Shown here piece by piece: positions 22,106-35,649 of a stretch of DNA of 64,000 nucleotides. Position 1 is the first letter of the stretch; each line of letters begins with the position of its first letter. Source of the DNA: Acridotheres tristis (taxonomy: Eukaryota; Chordata; Aves; Passeriformes; Sturnidae); the NCBI GenBank assembly GCA_037013685.1, contig CM072887.1:37251154-37315153 (forward strand), written 5' to 3'. The position numbers were made by a program, and so were the translations under genes. The notes beneath the pieces were generated by a model. It saw nothing but the letters and a program-made list of their open reading frames with translations, ran no database searches and was not told where the DNA came from.

Positions 22106-25100
22106 CATATTTATGGCTCATGACTAATATGGAAACCCCTGTTATAGCTAACAGCTTCTAGTAGAGACCCATCCGCATAACATTCCTACGTGGGTGGGTG
22201 GCTGTTGGCACCAGCAGTGGGATGCCTGACTCTAGTCCTGATCTGGGCTTCTCAGCTATGCTCCTGCTCCTCGTCAGCTGCAGGACGTGGGCAGCAATAA
22301 AGGCAGTTCAGCCTAGATTACAGTTAAAAGTATGATACAAACAAGAGCTTTTCTCCTCCCCTGTTATCTGCCTGGGCTCTCCATGTAGGTGGCTTGGTTG
22401 GGTGTGAACCCTTCAGACAGAAAAACCTGTGTGAGATGAATGTGGCTCACACTGAACATCGCTTAAAGCCCACGGCAACTGAGGTAGATGGTGAGATCCT
22501 GAGTCCTTTTCCATAGCCTTGAAATGGGACCATTCCTCTTCTTGTGCCTCTGAAGCTTCTCTGTCCCTCCTGCCTTTGCTTTGCCAAGTGAAAGTCCATC
22601 TGGGAGGTGTCCAACAATGTACACACACAGCCAGCTGGTTTACACTGAAACCTCATGTATTTCACAGATAGGCTGAGCTTCCCCAATGTAGCTCACTCAT
22701 CGCCCTTCAGATCCCTAGGGCCTTCCTATCTCACTAGAACAGAGGGAACTCCTCTGCCCCAAAATCCTCATCAAAAAGCACTTGCTCAGAGGTAGCAAAA
22801 GGTAAAACAATGAGTTCTGCAGCTCAACTCATATTCAAGGAATTAGTTCAAGCAAACTGTACATTCCTTCTACTTATAATTTATTATTAACTGTCTGAGA
22901 GGAAGAAAAATAATTCATTAAACAATCAGCAAGGCCTTCATAAGGCTTTATTGAGATCAGGTCTCAGGGAAACACATGAGATTTCACAAATATTAAGTTT
23001 TATCTACTCTGTTAAGTCATTTTACATAGGAAAATGAAACTTAATCTGGCTGCTCTGTCTATGTAGCTGCTGCTCAAGGGAAAACAAATTCAGATCCTCC
23101 ATAATCTGACTAATAGGTTCAATATCAGCTCCCTCTTATCAGAGGGGAAGGAGCAGTTTCATCTCAGTTTCTGCAGTCTGCCCCATGCATATCTATTCCC
23201 TGGTGGCCAGATTTCAGAGCAGACCAGTGAGAGAAGTCCCCTTCTGGGGGCTGGGAATTAAAATCCCTTGCTGTGAGACCCTTCTCCCTTGCTGCAGGCA
23301 GTTAGCAGGTGCTTTCTTTTCCACATGAGAGTGGCTCGTACTTGAGAGGAAAGGTTTGCAAAAGGGCAATTTCTCCCATAGCTCAAATCTGTATTCTAGG
23401 TTTAACCAGCATGGAAGCAGTAAGGCACTGCTTGGTCAAGCAGCCGCTCAGGAAGCCCCTGCTCTCCCTCCACTAAGGGACATTGGTACACTTGCCTCTA
23501 AACAATGCTGCTACATTGTGTTTGCGTGATTTGGTTTTGTTGAGAAGCTGAAGCTCACCCACATCCTCAGCTGTCACCCCCATATGTTGCTTTCTGAGCC
23601 TCTACCATTTGCTTGCACTGGGCAGTGATGATCCTGTTTGGGAAATGACTTAAAAAACTTCATAAAGACATTTCTGGGAGCAGTGGAGCCTTCAAAGGAA
23701 AATTCTTGGGAAGCTAGAAATATGGTGGGAGGGAAAATATAATCTTTCTCTCATTTCAGATGAACTTCTGCCTTCCTTGAAATTCCTGTGAATTTCAAAG
23801 CCTTTGATAGTCATGAAACATCAGAGGAGCCTTTATGCTAAGCAAAACGTGTGTGAAAGCAGTGCTGCTTCTGATCCCGCCAGGAGCTGTGCACACCCTG
23901 TTCCTCTTCCTTATGTTTGTCTTCCCCCAGCTGATGCAGTCAATTTACATTTGCCTGGGTGGTCGTGGCTGTGCCCTTACTCTGCTCTGTTGGATGACAC
24001 CAGAGCAAAACCCACTACAGGACTTGCCTGCATGGCCAGTGGCCACCACCGCTGCTCCCCGTGGGCCAGCCTCGCTGATCCACAGGGATGGGAGCCCTGG
24101 GATGCCCTGCCCGCAGCAGAGTGCGCCACTCAGTTTGGTCTTGTCCCAGCCTCCCTTTACAGGGTCAGCATCAGGCAGCAAGGCCATGGCACAGGGATTT
24201 CCTGGAAGAGCTCCGATGGCACCAGGCACAGGTGGCAGATTCATAGAGGCACAAATCGCTGTGAATGTGGTCACTGGAATGACAGCACAGCCACCCCAGC
24301 TGGGGCAGCCTGTCCTTGGAACAGGTACAGCCAGCGGGGTGGGGAATTTCTTCCGTGTAGCACATCCAGCCACAGGAGACTGTGCAGGGGATGCCATAGA
24401 AATTGCGAGAGCTGCAGAGCTGGAATATGATCCCCACAAGCCACTCCTGAAGAGGAGCACAGATCTCTGTGAGTAGGTAGAGGCCTCCCACTTCCCACAC
24501 CTCACTTCCCAGCTGCTTCCAGCAGCACTTGTGGGTGTTCTATCATGGACTCCTTCCTGAAATGAGGCTGCCAGAGAACAGCATCTGGTCAAGTAAAGGG
24601 GGAGAGAGAAGACCCAAGAGCGCAGAATTCCCAAGGGTAATGGGATTTACCGGTTTTTCTACTTGGGTAATGGTTGTCCTGTGAAGATTGATGCATTCTT
24701 GTCTTCTTCATTCAGCTCAAGCATGCTCCCTGCCTGTAGCTGTAAGTTTTCTCTCCAACAGGTAACTTCATTACTCTTAAGCTGAAGAAATAGTGGACTA
24801 TTTTTGGAGTGATGTCATCTGTTCCACAGCAAGGGAAGCTTATGCTTTCTGCTGGAGCAGTGTTGAGAAGAAAATTCCTCTTGATGTGAACCAAATGTAG
24901 TTTCTTGAACATGTGATTGGCACAAAATACACAGGCAGTGACTTTCAACAAGGATAAGCTGAATTAAGGAGTAGAACAAGTTGAACCTTTTTTTAAGCTA
25001 CCTTGGCTGAGTTGCTGCCTTTGAACAAGGGTGATTAGGTCCCAGGCAGGTGTGGGATGCAGCTATGTAAGCATGCAGACACAGGTATGTAGGCAGAGCT

Positions 25101-25865
25101 GTGAAGCATGTCATGAATAGTCAAAGGCCTTGATGACTTTTTGTTAAGATATGCTGCAGAAGGACAATGTTATGACTGGAGTTATATGGACCAAGGTCAG
25201 CATATAACTGAGGTAGAGGGCTGCAAATAAAGCAACAGCATTGTTCAGTTCTTCACATGAAATGAAGCATCACTTGATAATGCTGATTGTCACTGCCAAA
25301 CACAAATTTAAGCACAGCTCCTGCTCCCACCGTGCAGCGTTTATCAAGCTGGTCCCCTTCAAAATAGACTCACTTCTGCAGAGCCTGCAGACATGATTTA
25401 ATGATAAGCCAAGGGCCATTCTGAGGACAAAAGAGCCTATCACTTCAAATTACTTCCCACCCCTTCTGTGGACAACATGCAACAATTTTTGACTGAACTC
25501 TGTTTGAAACCCAGCGTACTGATTTCAACACAGAAAGGAGAAAGAGTACAGCTACCTAACGTGCAGCTACAGCACTAGAGCTGCCTTGACATTATGCTGC
25601 TTGTTACTGAAAGTTTTACTAAATATGATTTTCTAGTCTAGGATAAAAGTGTCCAGTACCTGGGGCAAGTGCACAGGTGTGGCAAGAGGGAGGAAAATTA
25701 TGCTGAGACCTGGCAGTATGGCTGGGTGGTTTGGAAGACAAATCGTCTAGAGGAGGAGCAGTTCAGGAAAGCTCTACTGTAAATGAAGAAATGAAAAACT
25801 GTGGGCTAGCCAGAAAGTCTCCAAGACATGTTAGAGGGCTATGTCGTCACCAACTGTATGAAATT
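22106..25865. other. Intergenic stretch with a GC-richer patch
   Basis: Most of this stretch shows nothing recognisable. At about 23930-24430 GC and CpG rise, and three or more long frames on both strands stay open together (up to 213 codons on + at 23835-24476 and 229 codons on - at 23945-24634). None has a domain I recognise. Simultaneous openness on both strands points to low stop-codon content from composition, not to coding. It could be a degraded repeat or a regulatory CpG-bearing patch. Confidence 0.45.
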
Positions 25866-26595
25866 TTACAAAGGTAAGTGATGGGATTCTGCATCTGGAA
25901 TGGGGCAAACTTGGATGTAAGCACAGAATGGGAAAGTCTGGAGAGCAGTGCCATGGAAAAGGACCTGGGCATCCTGGTCAATGGTAAGTTGATCATGAGT
26001 CAGCAGTGCCCTGGGAGCCAGGAGAGCCAACCCTGTCCTGGGGGGCATCAGGCACAGCATCACAGCTGGGCAAGGGAGGGAATTGTCCTGCTCTGCTCTG
26101 AGCTGGGACACAGCTTCATCTCGAGTGCTGGGGGAAGCCTTGAGTGACACAATGTATGAAAGAGATAAAGCTCTTAGACAGTGTCCAAACAAGGGCCAGG
26201 AGGATGGGGAAGGGCCTTGAGGGGAAGCTTTATGGTAGACAACTGAGGTCACTGGGTCTGTTCAGCCTGGAGGAGACTGAGGGGAGCCCTCACTGCAGTT
26301 ACAACTTCCTTGGGAGGGGAAGAGGAGGGGCAGGCACTGATCTCTGCTCTGTGCTGACCAGTGACAGGACCCGAGGGAATGGCCTGAAGCTGTGTCAGGG
26401 GAGGTTTAGGTGATTGGGCACTGGAACAGCTCCCCAGGGAAGTGGTCACAGCACTAAATGTGACAGAGTTCAAGAAGTGTTTGGACAACACCACTAGGTA
26501 TGTGGTGGAATTCTTGGGGTTGTCCTGTGCAGGGCTAGAAGTTGCACTTTGATGATCCTTGTGGGTAACTTCCAACTCAAGGTATTCTATGATTC
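25866..26595 (+). mobile_element. CR1 LINE with decayed reverse-transcriptase C-terminus
   Basis: This is a CR1 copy of about 730 bp in sense orientation, cut at the 5' end. Translation gives scraps of the ORF2 C-terminal region: 'AMEKDLGILVNGKLIMSQQC' near 25950-26005, then, after frame breaks, 'RMGKGLEGKLYGRQLRSLGLF' type sequence near 26195-26265. The 3' end has 'gaacagctccccagggaagtggtcacagcac', 'ttcttggggttgtcctgtgcaggg', 'gatgatccttgtgggtaacttccaactca' and a tail 'attctatgattc'. Against the usual CR1 order there seems to be a deletion near 26410, where the step from 'ggtttaggt' to 'gggcactggaac' is too short. It is inactive. This 3' end type is frequent in neoavian genomes. Confidence 0.93.
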
Positions 26596-29500
26596 AAGGG
26601 AAGTCTTCTAAAGAATCTGAATGATTTTGGGACATTGGTCTAACTGCAGACTAATGCAAAGGTAGAGCTGCAACCCCAAGCTACTATTCTTAAGCAGTAA
26701 AAAATCAAGGAATTATCAGCCTTGCAGTACCCAGACAACCACCCACCACCTGACTGCTGTCAGCTTCCCTACATGCAAGATCATTGCCTTTTCACAAAAA
26801 CCTCCTCTGGGGCTTCTCGTTTTTTCCTGACTCTCAGGCAGAGCTTGGTTGTCTGATCTTTGTGGTTGCTTTCAGATGTTTTGGAACAGAGGTGTAAGTA
26901 AAATGCCAAGTATTTAGCAGATCTCTCTATGGAGACGGCTGGACTTAACACCTCTTGCAGAGCTCTAGGAAAGGGAAGGAACAGCCCCAGTACAGAGGGA
27001 CAGGCAGCTAGCTCCTCCAGGACTGGAAATAGGGAAAATCACAGAATGTCATTTCAGATGCAAGAAAAAATGAAGTCCTTTTTCTTTTTTTTTTAATCTA
27101 ATGTGGTTAGTTTTCTTCTTCTGCCACACAAGAAAGAGATTTCAAAAGCACATGGAGCTAACATGTCTGGGGACCCTTTAAAGTGGTAGAAATAATTTCT
27201 TCCCTTAGTAGGGGAAAGTAAAGCACGACTGCTGCTTGAAAGAAGAGCTGGTTGAAGATTGCACCCATCCTGCAGTAAGTTTTAGGGGGATTTTTTTCTT
27301 CGCTAGACCAAACACAGGTTTTCAAATATTTTTACAGGAGAGAGACATTCATTGTTCAAATCAGGTTTATTTTGACTCGCACCTTTTTCTCTACAGGTGC
27401 AGCATCATCTGATCACTAGGCCTCATGGATTTCTTTCAGCTCTGACAAGGGAGTGGATGCAGGTGATCTGCTCCCTTCCACCCCCCACCCCAAAAATATT
27501 TAATCAAAAATAATCTGTCTGATTTCTAGTGCAGCCAGAAAAGATCAGATGAGAGAAAAGCATTCCCTTCACTGAAAACTTCAGCAACTTTTATTTAGCC
27601 AGTAAAAAAAAGTGATTCCAGCTCTAGATTTCCAGGAAATGACCAAATCTGGTAGGTGATATTTGGAGGAAATGTTGGGGTTTGCCTGTTTTTAAAATCG
27701 CTATATAATATTTATTATGTACATGCTTCATAATCCCATAGTAAATAACCATAAATTCCCCATTTCACATAGTTAACAACCCGTGTGCTCACTTGCACAC
27801 AGAAAAATTGATCAAGGTGCAGCTTGAGGAGTTTAGAAAGGTCATTTTCAAGACTAGAGAGAAGTTGAAAATGTTGCTACTAATCGAAGAAGGGATATTT
27901 AATATCTTTTTGACAAGAAATGCAAATAACATTAGTTCCACTACCATCCCTCTGGCCTAGAAGTGCTGTTAGACAGTTCTTGTATTTAATAGAAATATTA
28001 TCCACTGCAGTGTCCTCTGTTGTCCTGGCTGGATTGTGCAGTGTTTAGTGGTGCAAAGCTCCCACTAGTACTAGGGATCACATCACCACTGCAGGTGTTG
28101 CCTTTTTTGCACTCGTGCTTCTTTCCTGGGAAGCCAGCTGGAGTGACTGCAGGCACGAGTTCCACCTTCTCCTTCTTCCTCCCGTGTTTTTGAGCAAGCT
28201 CACATTTCCTGCAGTCTGTGGATGTGTCTCCCTCCCTGCTGACCTGTAAAATAAACAGACATCCCCACCTTCCCCTTCCTCTGAATGCTTAAAGACCTGG
28301 AAGCTCAGCACTGCTGGTGGGATTTCAAAACCCAGCCCAGGCTCAAGTGCCAGATTTGGGCTAAACAGCTGCTGTGTACTGTCAGATCTACACATGACAA
28401 TGATTTGTGCAGCCCATTGCTGAGCCAGTTAGAGCCATTTGTTTAAAAAATAAAGAGACAGATAAATTCAACTTTTCTTCTTCTCCTAGCAAGCTGATAT
28501 CATGCGCCTATCTTAAAAATGGCTTGCTCCAGAATGCATTAGAGCTAAATTATCATTTATGTTTGTCACAGGGATTGCTAATGTGTAATGAGATTTTAGA
28601 GTTAATGTTTTGTACAAAGCACTTAGCGGAGCCGGGATGAAATTGGTTCAGGATTCTGATGTGGTGTTTTAATTAAAGATATTTTCCAATCAGGGCCAAG
28701 CAAACGACTTGTCAGAAGATTTTGTACCCATAAGCCAATATACCAGTGCAATGTTGGTCTCGCTTTCTGCTTTCAGATTTTCTTCAGGGAATTAGAGGAG
28801 AGAGCCTCTCCAAATCTCGTGCAGAAGAGCCTTTCTTAGCTGAGCCCTAATAGGAGAAGAAATACCTATTTGATTCTCTGAAATCTTTCACCTGGGTGTC
28901 AGTGGTCTGGTTCACTGCAGCGTGACACCAGCCTTAGGCTGCCTTGATTCTGTTAACTTGTACCTGTGGGTTGGTGCAATTCACACAGACTGAAAGCAAC
29001 AGGAAGCCTAGTGCTGTGGGGTGAATCCTGAGGTCTTCTCTGCTATAGCAGCATCTTGAGCCCCTTTGCTCCAGGACTGCGGTTCCTCATGTCTCTCCTT
29101 CTCTGCTGTTGGGCATGGTAGCCAGCGAGGAGGCAGGAAAATGGGTGATGCAGATAAAAAAAAAAAAAAAAAAAAGGAGGAAGGTTTTCCAAAACTTATA
29201 CCTGGTAAACCCACCATAAGAATGACTGAGATGTCTCTGGCTTAAATAGGCTCCAGATGTATGATTCAATGTAAACACCAAATACGTGTTGATAGGCACA
29301 ACTTTTATTAATTGCTGTATAATAAGGGTCACTGTTACCAAATTAATACATTTTTTGCTTAACTACCTCTGCTCCATACAGGGATCTTCAACCACCATCA
29401 GTTCTTAGGCTGGGGTATCTGCTTGAAACAAAAGCACACAGCTCTCACCAGACACGAAGTGCAGCTCTCAGGGCTGGTGCAATGCAAATCTCTGGCAGAA

Positions 29501-30207
29501 AACCAGCTACCCTCATCAGAATTTGCTTTGCCCATCCTCCAGCCATGAGAAACTCATCTGGGTAGAGCTGTGGAGGGAGACTGGGGGGATACAGGGAAGT
29601 GGCTTCTGCCAGGAAGGGGCAAGAGGGAGGCATTTCCCTACTCAGTGCTTCTCATTCTTAAACCTTCTTCCTTTCTGTTCCACCTCAACAGCTGTGACCG
29701 AGACTCCCTTTTTCCCTGCACTCCCGGGTTTTTGCTCTCCTTCCCTTTCTCCAGGCAAGGAAGGACACTGGCCCCACAGCCTGGGGCAGCTCCTCTGGAG
29801 GCTGAGTCAGCTCCATGGATACAGGACAGCACTGCTGGAGACCCACCCTGCGGGGGTGTGCAGCTGTGACGCCTCAGCATCATTAACTTGGATAATAGGA
29901 CTGAGCCACAGCAAACCACCCTGGATTTGTATCGCTCCATGCCGTGTTTGTTTTTGCAGTGTTTCTGACATAAACCCTTTCAGAGCTGCTTAGCTGAGGA
30001 CCTTTGGTAGTATGCACTGCATCCTGCTTGCTATGATAATAGAAAAAAATCCTTCTTTACATGCTCATGATTTCAAGTACATTTGGTTGGTCAGTTTGTT
30101 CGCTTGCTTTTCTAAGAAGAGCAAGGAGAAAGCTTTAATTTTTTAGACAGTTCTGATGTTTTAAGATATAAATGGATGATGTTTTTCTTTGTATTTTTCT
30201 TTTCCAG
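26596..30207. other. Intergenic stretch; possible noncoding element at 28500-28730
   Basis: No gene is recognised. Around 28500-28730 the sequence has TTTAATTAAAG and other AT-core homeodomain-type motifs with retained CpGs, the look of a conserved regulatory element; this is only an impression. A poly(A) run lies at 29156-29175. Confidence 0.4.
29156..29175 (+). repeat. Poly(A) tract (A20)
   Basis: Twenty A residues follow 'gatgcagat'. I looked for a retrocopied gene upstream and for flanking target-site duplications and saw neither, so it is listed as a simple homopolymer. Confidence 0.85.
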
Positions 30208-30253
30208 GTTTGCCCATCTACAGGTTCCATGATTGTTTGGAAACAGATGAGCA
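30208..30253 (+). other. Candidate exon of unknown transcript
   Basis: A strong pyrimidine tract and CAG at 30205-30207 precede 46 nt, followed by a consensus donor GTAAGT at 30254-30259. The piece lies 24 kb past the QKI-5 exon on the same strand. Read in QKI phase (G plus GT) it is open: Gly-Leu-Pro-Ile-Tyr-Arg-Phe-His-Asp-Cys and on to Gln, reaching TAA immediately across the donor. It could be a lncRNA exon, a far-downstream alternative end, or chance. Confidence 0.3.
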
Positions 30254-33200
30254 GTAAGTAAGGATTTTAACCCCAAAAGCAAATTATAATAGAATCTGTT
30301 TATTAGGTGAATTCTTTAGCTCAGTATGGAAATGTGCGTGAGTGTAAAAAGGTGCTGTTGACTAGAATAGAGAGATGAGGGTGACTTTTGCAGGGAAAAA
30401 AATCTCATATTCTGACCTCTACTGTACAGTGAATACATGAATATGCTAGATATTATAACATTTTATCATTATATTTTTTAATATAACATTTTCTTTGCAT
30501 AAGACTAACATCACAGGATCTCAGAAAATTACAAAGACAGAAGGAGACCAAGCTACATATTCAGGTCAGCCCCTCCTCAGTGAAATAGCATCCTACTCCG
30601 TAAGACATAATACACACTGCAGCTTTACTGTGCACTCTTGGCCAGCTGTGTGGGTGCTTTATTCCCAGGAACACTGACACCCCCTTAATGAGTGGTGCCG
30701 ACCTTTTCAGAGACAGCGAGGTACAAACATGTATGGGGCATCTTTTCCTGCCAGCCCCAAACGTTCCAAAGGCATGAGTCAGATCTGCCTGTCTCATAAA
30801 TTATAAGACTAGATAAAAAAATGTTAATGGAAATACCAGATAAATGTGCTGATGTCCTTCTCTGCCATGAATTTTATTGAGTCTATGGATTTGAGCCCTC
30901 AAAGGTCACTCAGGCTAAATTTTAAGTCTTTTGTTCTCTATAAGTGATAGAAAATTCTGCTGATTCGTTCAATTACAGGACTAAGTTACAGACACTGGGG
31001 AATTATGGTGAACTCTCTAGGAGAGACACCTTTGTGGTGAACCTTCTGTTGCAAATCTCTGCCAACATGTGCTGAACTGTATGAACTAAATTCTGCAAAA
31101 TGCTTTAGGATATATAGAGAGCTGGACTCACGTCCAGAGGGATGGTGCTAAAGCTTCTGAGTTTCCTGCTCACTGCTGCCAGGACACTCAACCACTTTAT
31201 AGGTGTGAGTCCCTGTTGTCAGAGATCCCCTATCCAGAGCTGTTGGGGTAGAGAGGAAGAGGAGGTCTGGGTTGGTGGATAGCCAGGATAATGAGCCACG
31301 AAGAGACTCCCCATTCTTCTTAGCATCTGGGAAGAAAGAGTATACTCTGTAGGAACTGACCACTCCAATGGAAAGGCTGAGGTAGTATTTACAGGATTGT
31401 TTTGGTAATGCATGAGAGACCCATGTCTCCTTCACTTTGGAAAAAGAGTGAGTGAATGAGTTTTCTGGTAAAAAGGCACAGGGCAATGGCACCATCAGGT
31501 ACCATACTGTTGAGCAATGGAGCAGGGGCTTAGGCACATCTCTGTTGCAAGCACTGCCTTCACCATGGCTTTAGGCACCATCACTACCATAACAGATTAA
31601 AGTCTTCTACAGCAGACCCAGCACTCGGGTGATTAGGCTTGGTGTATTTGAGAGGAATGATTTCACAGCAATGCTCAGGGAGGGTGTGTTTTATTTTGCA
31701 GTCATGCTTTCATCCAGCCTCTGTTACTGGAAGATCAGTTCTCCTCTCCTCCTGCTGTTTGCTCCTAAGAGACCTGTCCCTGCCAACATGCCTTTGACAC
31801 AATTGGTGTCCCTGGTGGGAGCAAGGCACCAGCAGCAGCAGGGAGGTGAGTGAAATCAGCAGGTGTGGAGGTGCTCAGGAGCTGCCCTCTGAGCATGGCC
31901 TCCCACTCTCTGCAGGGGTGTCCCTGTGCTTCCTGTGGTGTTGAAGCAGGAGAGGTTGAGATGGATGTAGCAGGGACAGCTGAATGCAGGGATTGTCCTT
32001 CCCTGGCACAAGGGAGAAGCTGAACACGAGGATGCGCTCCAGGCACATGAACCTTGAGCTGACTCCTGAGGAGGTGATTTCAGAGAGCAGCTTAAGGTGA
32101 GGATATTAGGCACCTAGTAAGTCTGAAATATGGATTAAATTTTCAGCGAGAACCTGCTGCATATGCAGGACTACTTGGAGTCAGGCCATTTTTTAGGCTG
32201 TGGGGTAGCCAGTAGCCACATTGCTGAGTTGTGGTTCTGCTGGGCCCATTCAGGCAAGGAAGTTGAATTGTGTGCCCTCTTTTGAGCTCCCATACCTTAT
32301 GATGCCTCTGTTCCCAAGGGCTCCTGTCTATTTTGACTTTATGTTCAGAGTCTTCATTTGTTACTCACTATCACCTATAAGGTGATGCTTTCCCCTCTTC
32401 TGCAGTGGCTTTTTTGTTCCAAAAGGCTTTGGTAGCCTCAGTTTGAGATATCTCTCTCTCATCTGCAGAGATAGGGCTTTCAGACCCTCCAGGTGTCTGG
32501 CCTTGAATCCTGCCACATGTTGGGGTGCCAGCACTGTTCTGGAGGCTGCTGCCATAAATTCCTCAGTATCTCACTGCTTTAGCACTTTTGGCTATGCCCT
32601 CTGGCAGCCTTCACTTGGTGCCTTGACACCACAGTTTTGATACTGAAAATGGTGTGTTTCCTGAAAGCACCACTTTGACTCTTCTCTCACTAGTAAAAAA
32701 CTTCTTATTTTATAAGTGGTGCATTTTCCAAGCCTCTGTAGGAGGACTCATCTTGCTCCAGCCATAGATTCATGGGAAGAAGATGCCAGTGGGATGCCCT
32801 GGTTCAGCAGCTGCTTGTGCCAGTGTGCCTGTTTAGCAAGTACAGATGGAAAATACTGTTATTTTCCTCTCATTGATCACTGTCCAAACCATCTGAGACT
32901 TCAACAGCAGAGCCAGAAGAGAGAAAAGTTTCTATTCCCATAGTTTTGTTGCTTTCTATTACGTCTCAATTTCTTTAAAATTTACCACGCTGTACTTAGG
33001 CTTGGCATTGTAGCTGTGTTGGCCCCTCATGACAGGTCTGTTCTGGCACAGGGAGGGCTGTAGGGACCCGCAGCAGGCAGTTGAGCTCAGGTGTAGGGGG
33101 ACACGGATTTCTCCAAGCCAAGAGGTTTGTTCATCCTTTAATTATGCCCTTTTTTCCCTCTCTTTCCTTGTTGCTGGTGCAGGTGGCTGGAGTACGCTGT

Positions 33201-35649
33201 GCAGTTCTGCTTCAAGCAGATAAAGACATCTGTAACTGTGAATATCTAGCAGCCCTGTCCCTCTGCCATTTTTCTTTTGTTGTTTTAACACTTTTACAAG
33301 TGGTTCCCTCTTAAATGTCCGGTGAAATTAATAATATCAACTGAGCTTGTAAATCTTTCCCTCTGAAGAGGGAGGAAGATACTGTAGGCAGGGGAATGCT
33401 GGAGGAGGGGCTGAGGAAGACACAGTTGAAATTAAGCTGAACAAGTACAGCAACTTCCCTCTTTTCCTCTCCCAGCAAGGCGCTCCTCTGCTCCCCACAT
33501 AGGATTTCTGCTCCCAAATGTGGTTTCCTTCCATACTCTGCTCTTTCCAAAAGCAGCTGAGCGCATAATGGGGTGTGACCCACACCTCGAGGGTCCCCAT
33601 CAGTCCAGGGTCTCATTGCTGCATTGCTTTATTTCATTGTCTAGCCTGGTAAGGTTCCCTCTCCCCCACCTTTGCTGGTTTTGCTGTACTAAAGCATCTC
33701 TGGAAAGAGTGATGCCATGGTGTCACTTGCTCCACCACCAGCTTCAGCTGAGATGGTTGAAGGGGACATTGCTGCCAGCCCCCTCAGCTGCCAGTCACAG
33801 CCCTGCATGCTGGAGACTGGTGATGCTCCCTCTGGAGATTTTCTGGACCCCAAGTCCGTGCTGGGAGCATCACCACATCTGCGAGGGGCAGTGGGGCAGC
33901 AGGGGTGGCTCTCCTGCTGCTGCTGGCTTCTGTTTCCTTTCCTTTTCTTCCTTCCTTTCCTGCCTTCCTGCCTCCTTCTGCCCTTCTGCACCTCACGATG
34001 TCTGTGGGCAGAAGCACTGAACAGAGGGATGTGCTGCACAGCTAGAGCACAGTCTCAGGAGGCTCCTTAATTGCTGTTTCGGTCACGATCATTGCCCAGA
34101 AACCTTCTCTTTGTTTAAAGGCCACTAGACTTTGCTCAATAATTGCAGCAGGTGCCTTGCCCTTCCTTGCTGCCCATCACTAAGTGGCTTTTCTTCTCCC
34201 TGCTTGCAATGGACTTGCTGCTGAGCACTCAATGGTGCAGGATGTCATGGAGGGCTGTACCAGAACCCTCCATCCCTGCTGTCCTCCTCTTCCAGCCCCT
34301 TATGCTTGCCCTGGCATGGGCTCTTCTTACAGGAGATGTAGGGATTTTTTTTTGAAGTGCAAAGCTGCTTCTTTTGAAAATCCATGAATTCCCGACTGCT
34401 CACGTGGTGGGGCCCAGCCTGGCTGTGCAGCCAGGAGTGGTTTATTATGAGAAATGGTCTGTCGGCTGCTGCAGACTCACAGCAACATAAATGTGTTGTC
34501 TGCAGAAACAACAGAGCAGTGGGGAGAGGAAGGGAGAGATTAGCTGTGAGTGGGAGGGTGAAGATACAGGGAGTGGAGGTCACAGGAAGTGTGGGTTTGG
34601 AAACAAGACCAGAATGTAATGCCAATTGCCTTGTGATTTTTTAATTTTTTCTTAAGTAAAAAGGCAGATATCACTGGCAGGTTTCAACATTGGCAAGTGT
34701 CCAGAAATTCCTTCCAACACTATTAACTTATCTGTATCAGTTCTGCAGCCCACCTCCTGTCAACACTGCTCACAGGGCCATCAGGAGAGCACTGTGGTGG
34801 TGTTGGGTCACTTGCTTCTCAGCCATCACATCACAGAAAGAGGTTGCTATTTTTTGAGACTGAGAGTAGATTGGAGAAAAATCAGTGGGTCCATGCCTGA
34901 CCGCTGGCCAAATCAAAGCCTCACTTCAGAGTGGGAAGCATCAAAGAGGGTTTTAAGTACTGAATATTTGTCACTGACTTTGCAGGCTCTATTGCTTTTA
35001 CCCCTAATCTTCCTCACTTGCTCATGCTGTGCATGCAGAGGCAGGGAGGGATGATAATGGACTTGCAGTTGTACTTGCTGTTCCCATAACAAATAGCAGG
35101 ATCTTCACATAAATTGTTTGAACATGTAACACTGCTCTTCTTTCTTAACGATAAGGGCTTAGGAGCTGCCCTTTTCCGAAATGAAAGAAATGAACCAAAC
35201 GTTATCTCTTTGTTTTAAAAAATGATCCCTGCAGCTACAACAACAAAAAGCCATTATGATGATCCGTAAAGGTCTTGCAAGCTTTTACAGGAGAGATTTT
35301 CCGCTCACCCAGTCTGGCTTTGCTCCCATTCCCTCTCCCCATTCCACATGGTTCAAGCTTTCTAGGGTAGTTTAAGCTCCTAGATACAGCTGACCTGAAT
35401 GAACCTGGCCTGGAGGACATGTCAGAGGTCAGAAGTGTCTCCTCTGGATACTGTGCCTAAAACCAAGTTCTCTAGACGTTGTTCTGGTCCCAAGTGCATC
35501 TATCATTCATTATATATCTATACTCACTGTTTACACAGGTTTCTTGTTTATCATGAAATATTTGCTTCGAGGCTCTGCATCTGTTGCTAAGCCAAATAGC
35601 AGTGTCTATTTCTTATACCAAGGAAAATAATGTCACCTTAACTTTTCAG
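30254..35649. other. Intergenic stretch, no gene recognised
   Basis: This is mixed-composition DNA with scattered short open frames. A GC-richer patch at about 33500-34450 gives several overlapping frames on both strands, read as composition effects. No transposon or RNA gene was recognised. Confidence 0.45.

Noticed and set aside
29000..29175. Possible retrocopy ending in the A20 run
   Set aside because: No AATAAA just upstream and no recognisable coding sequence.
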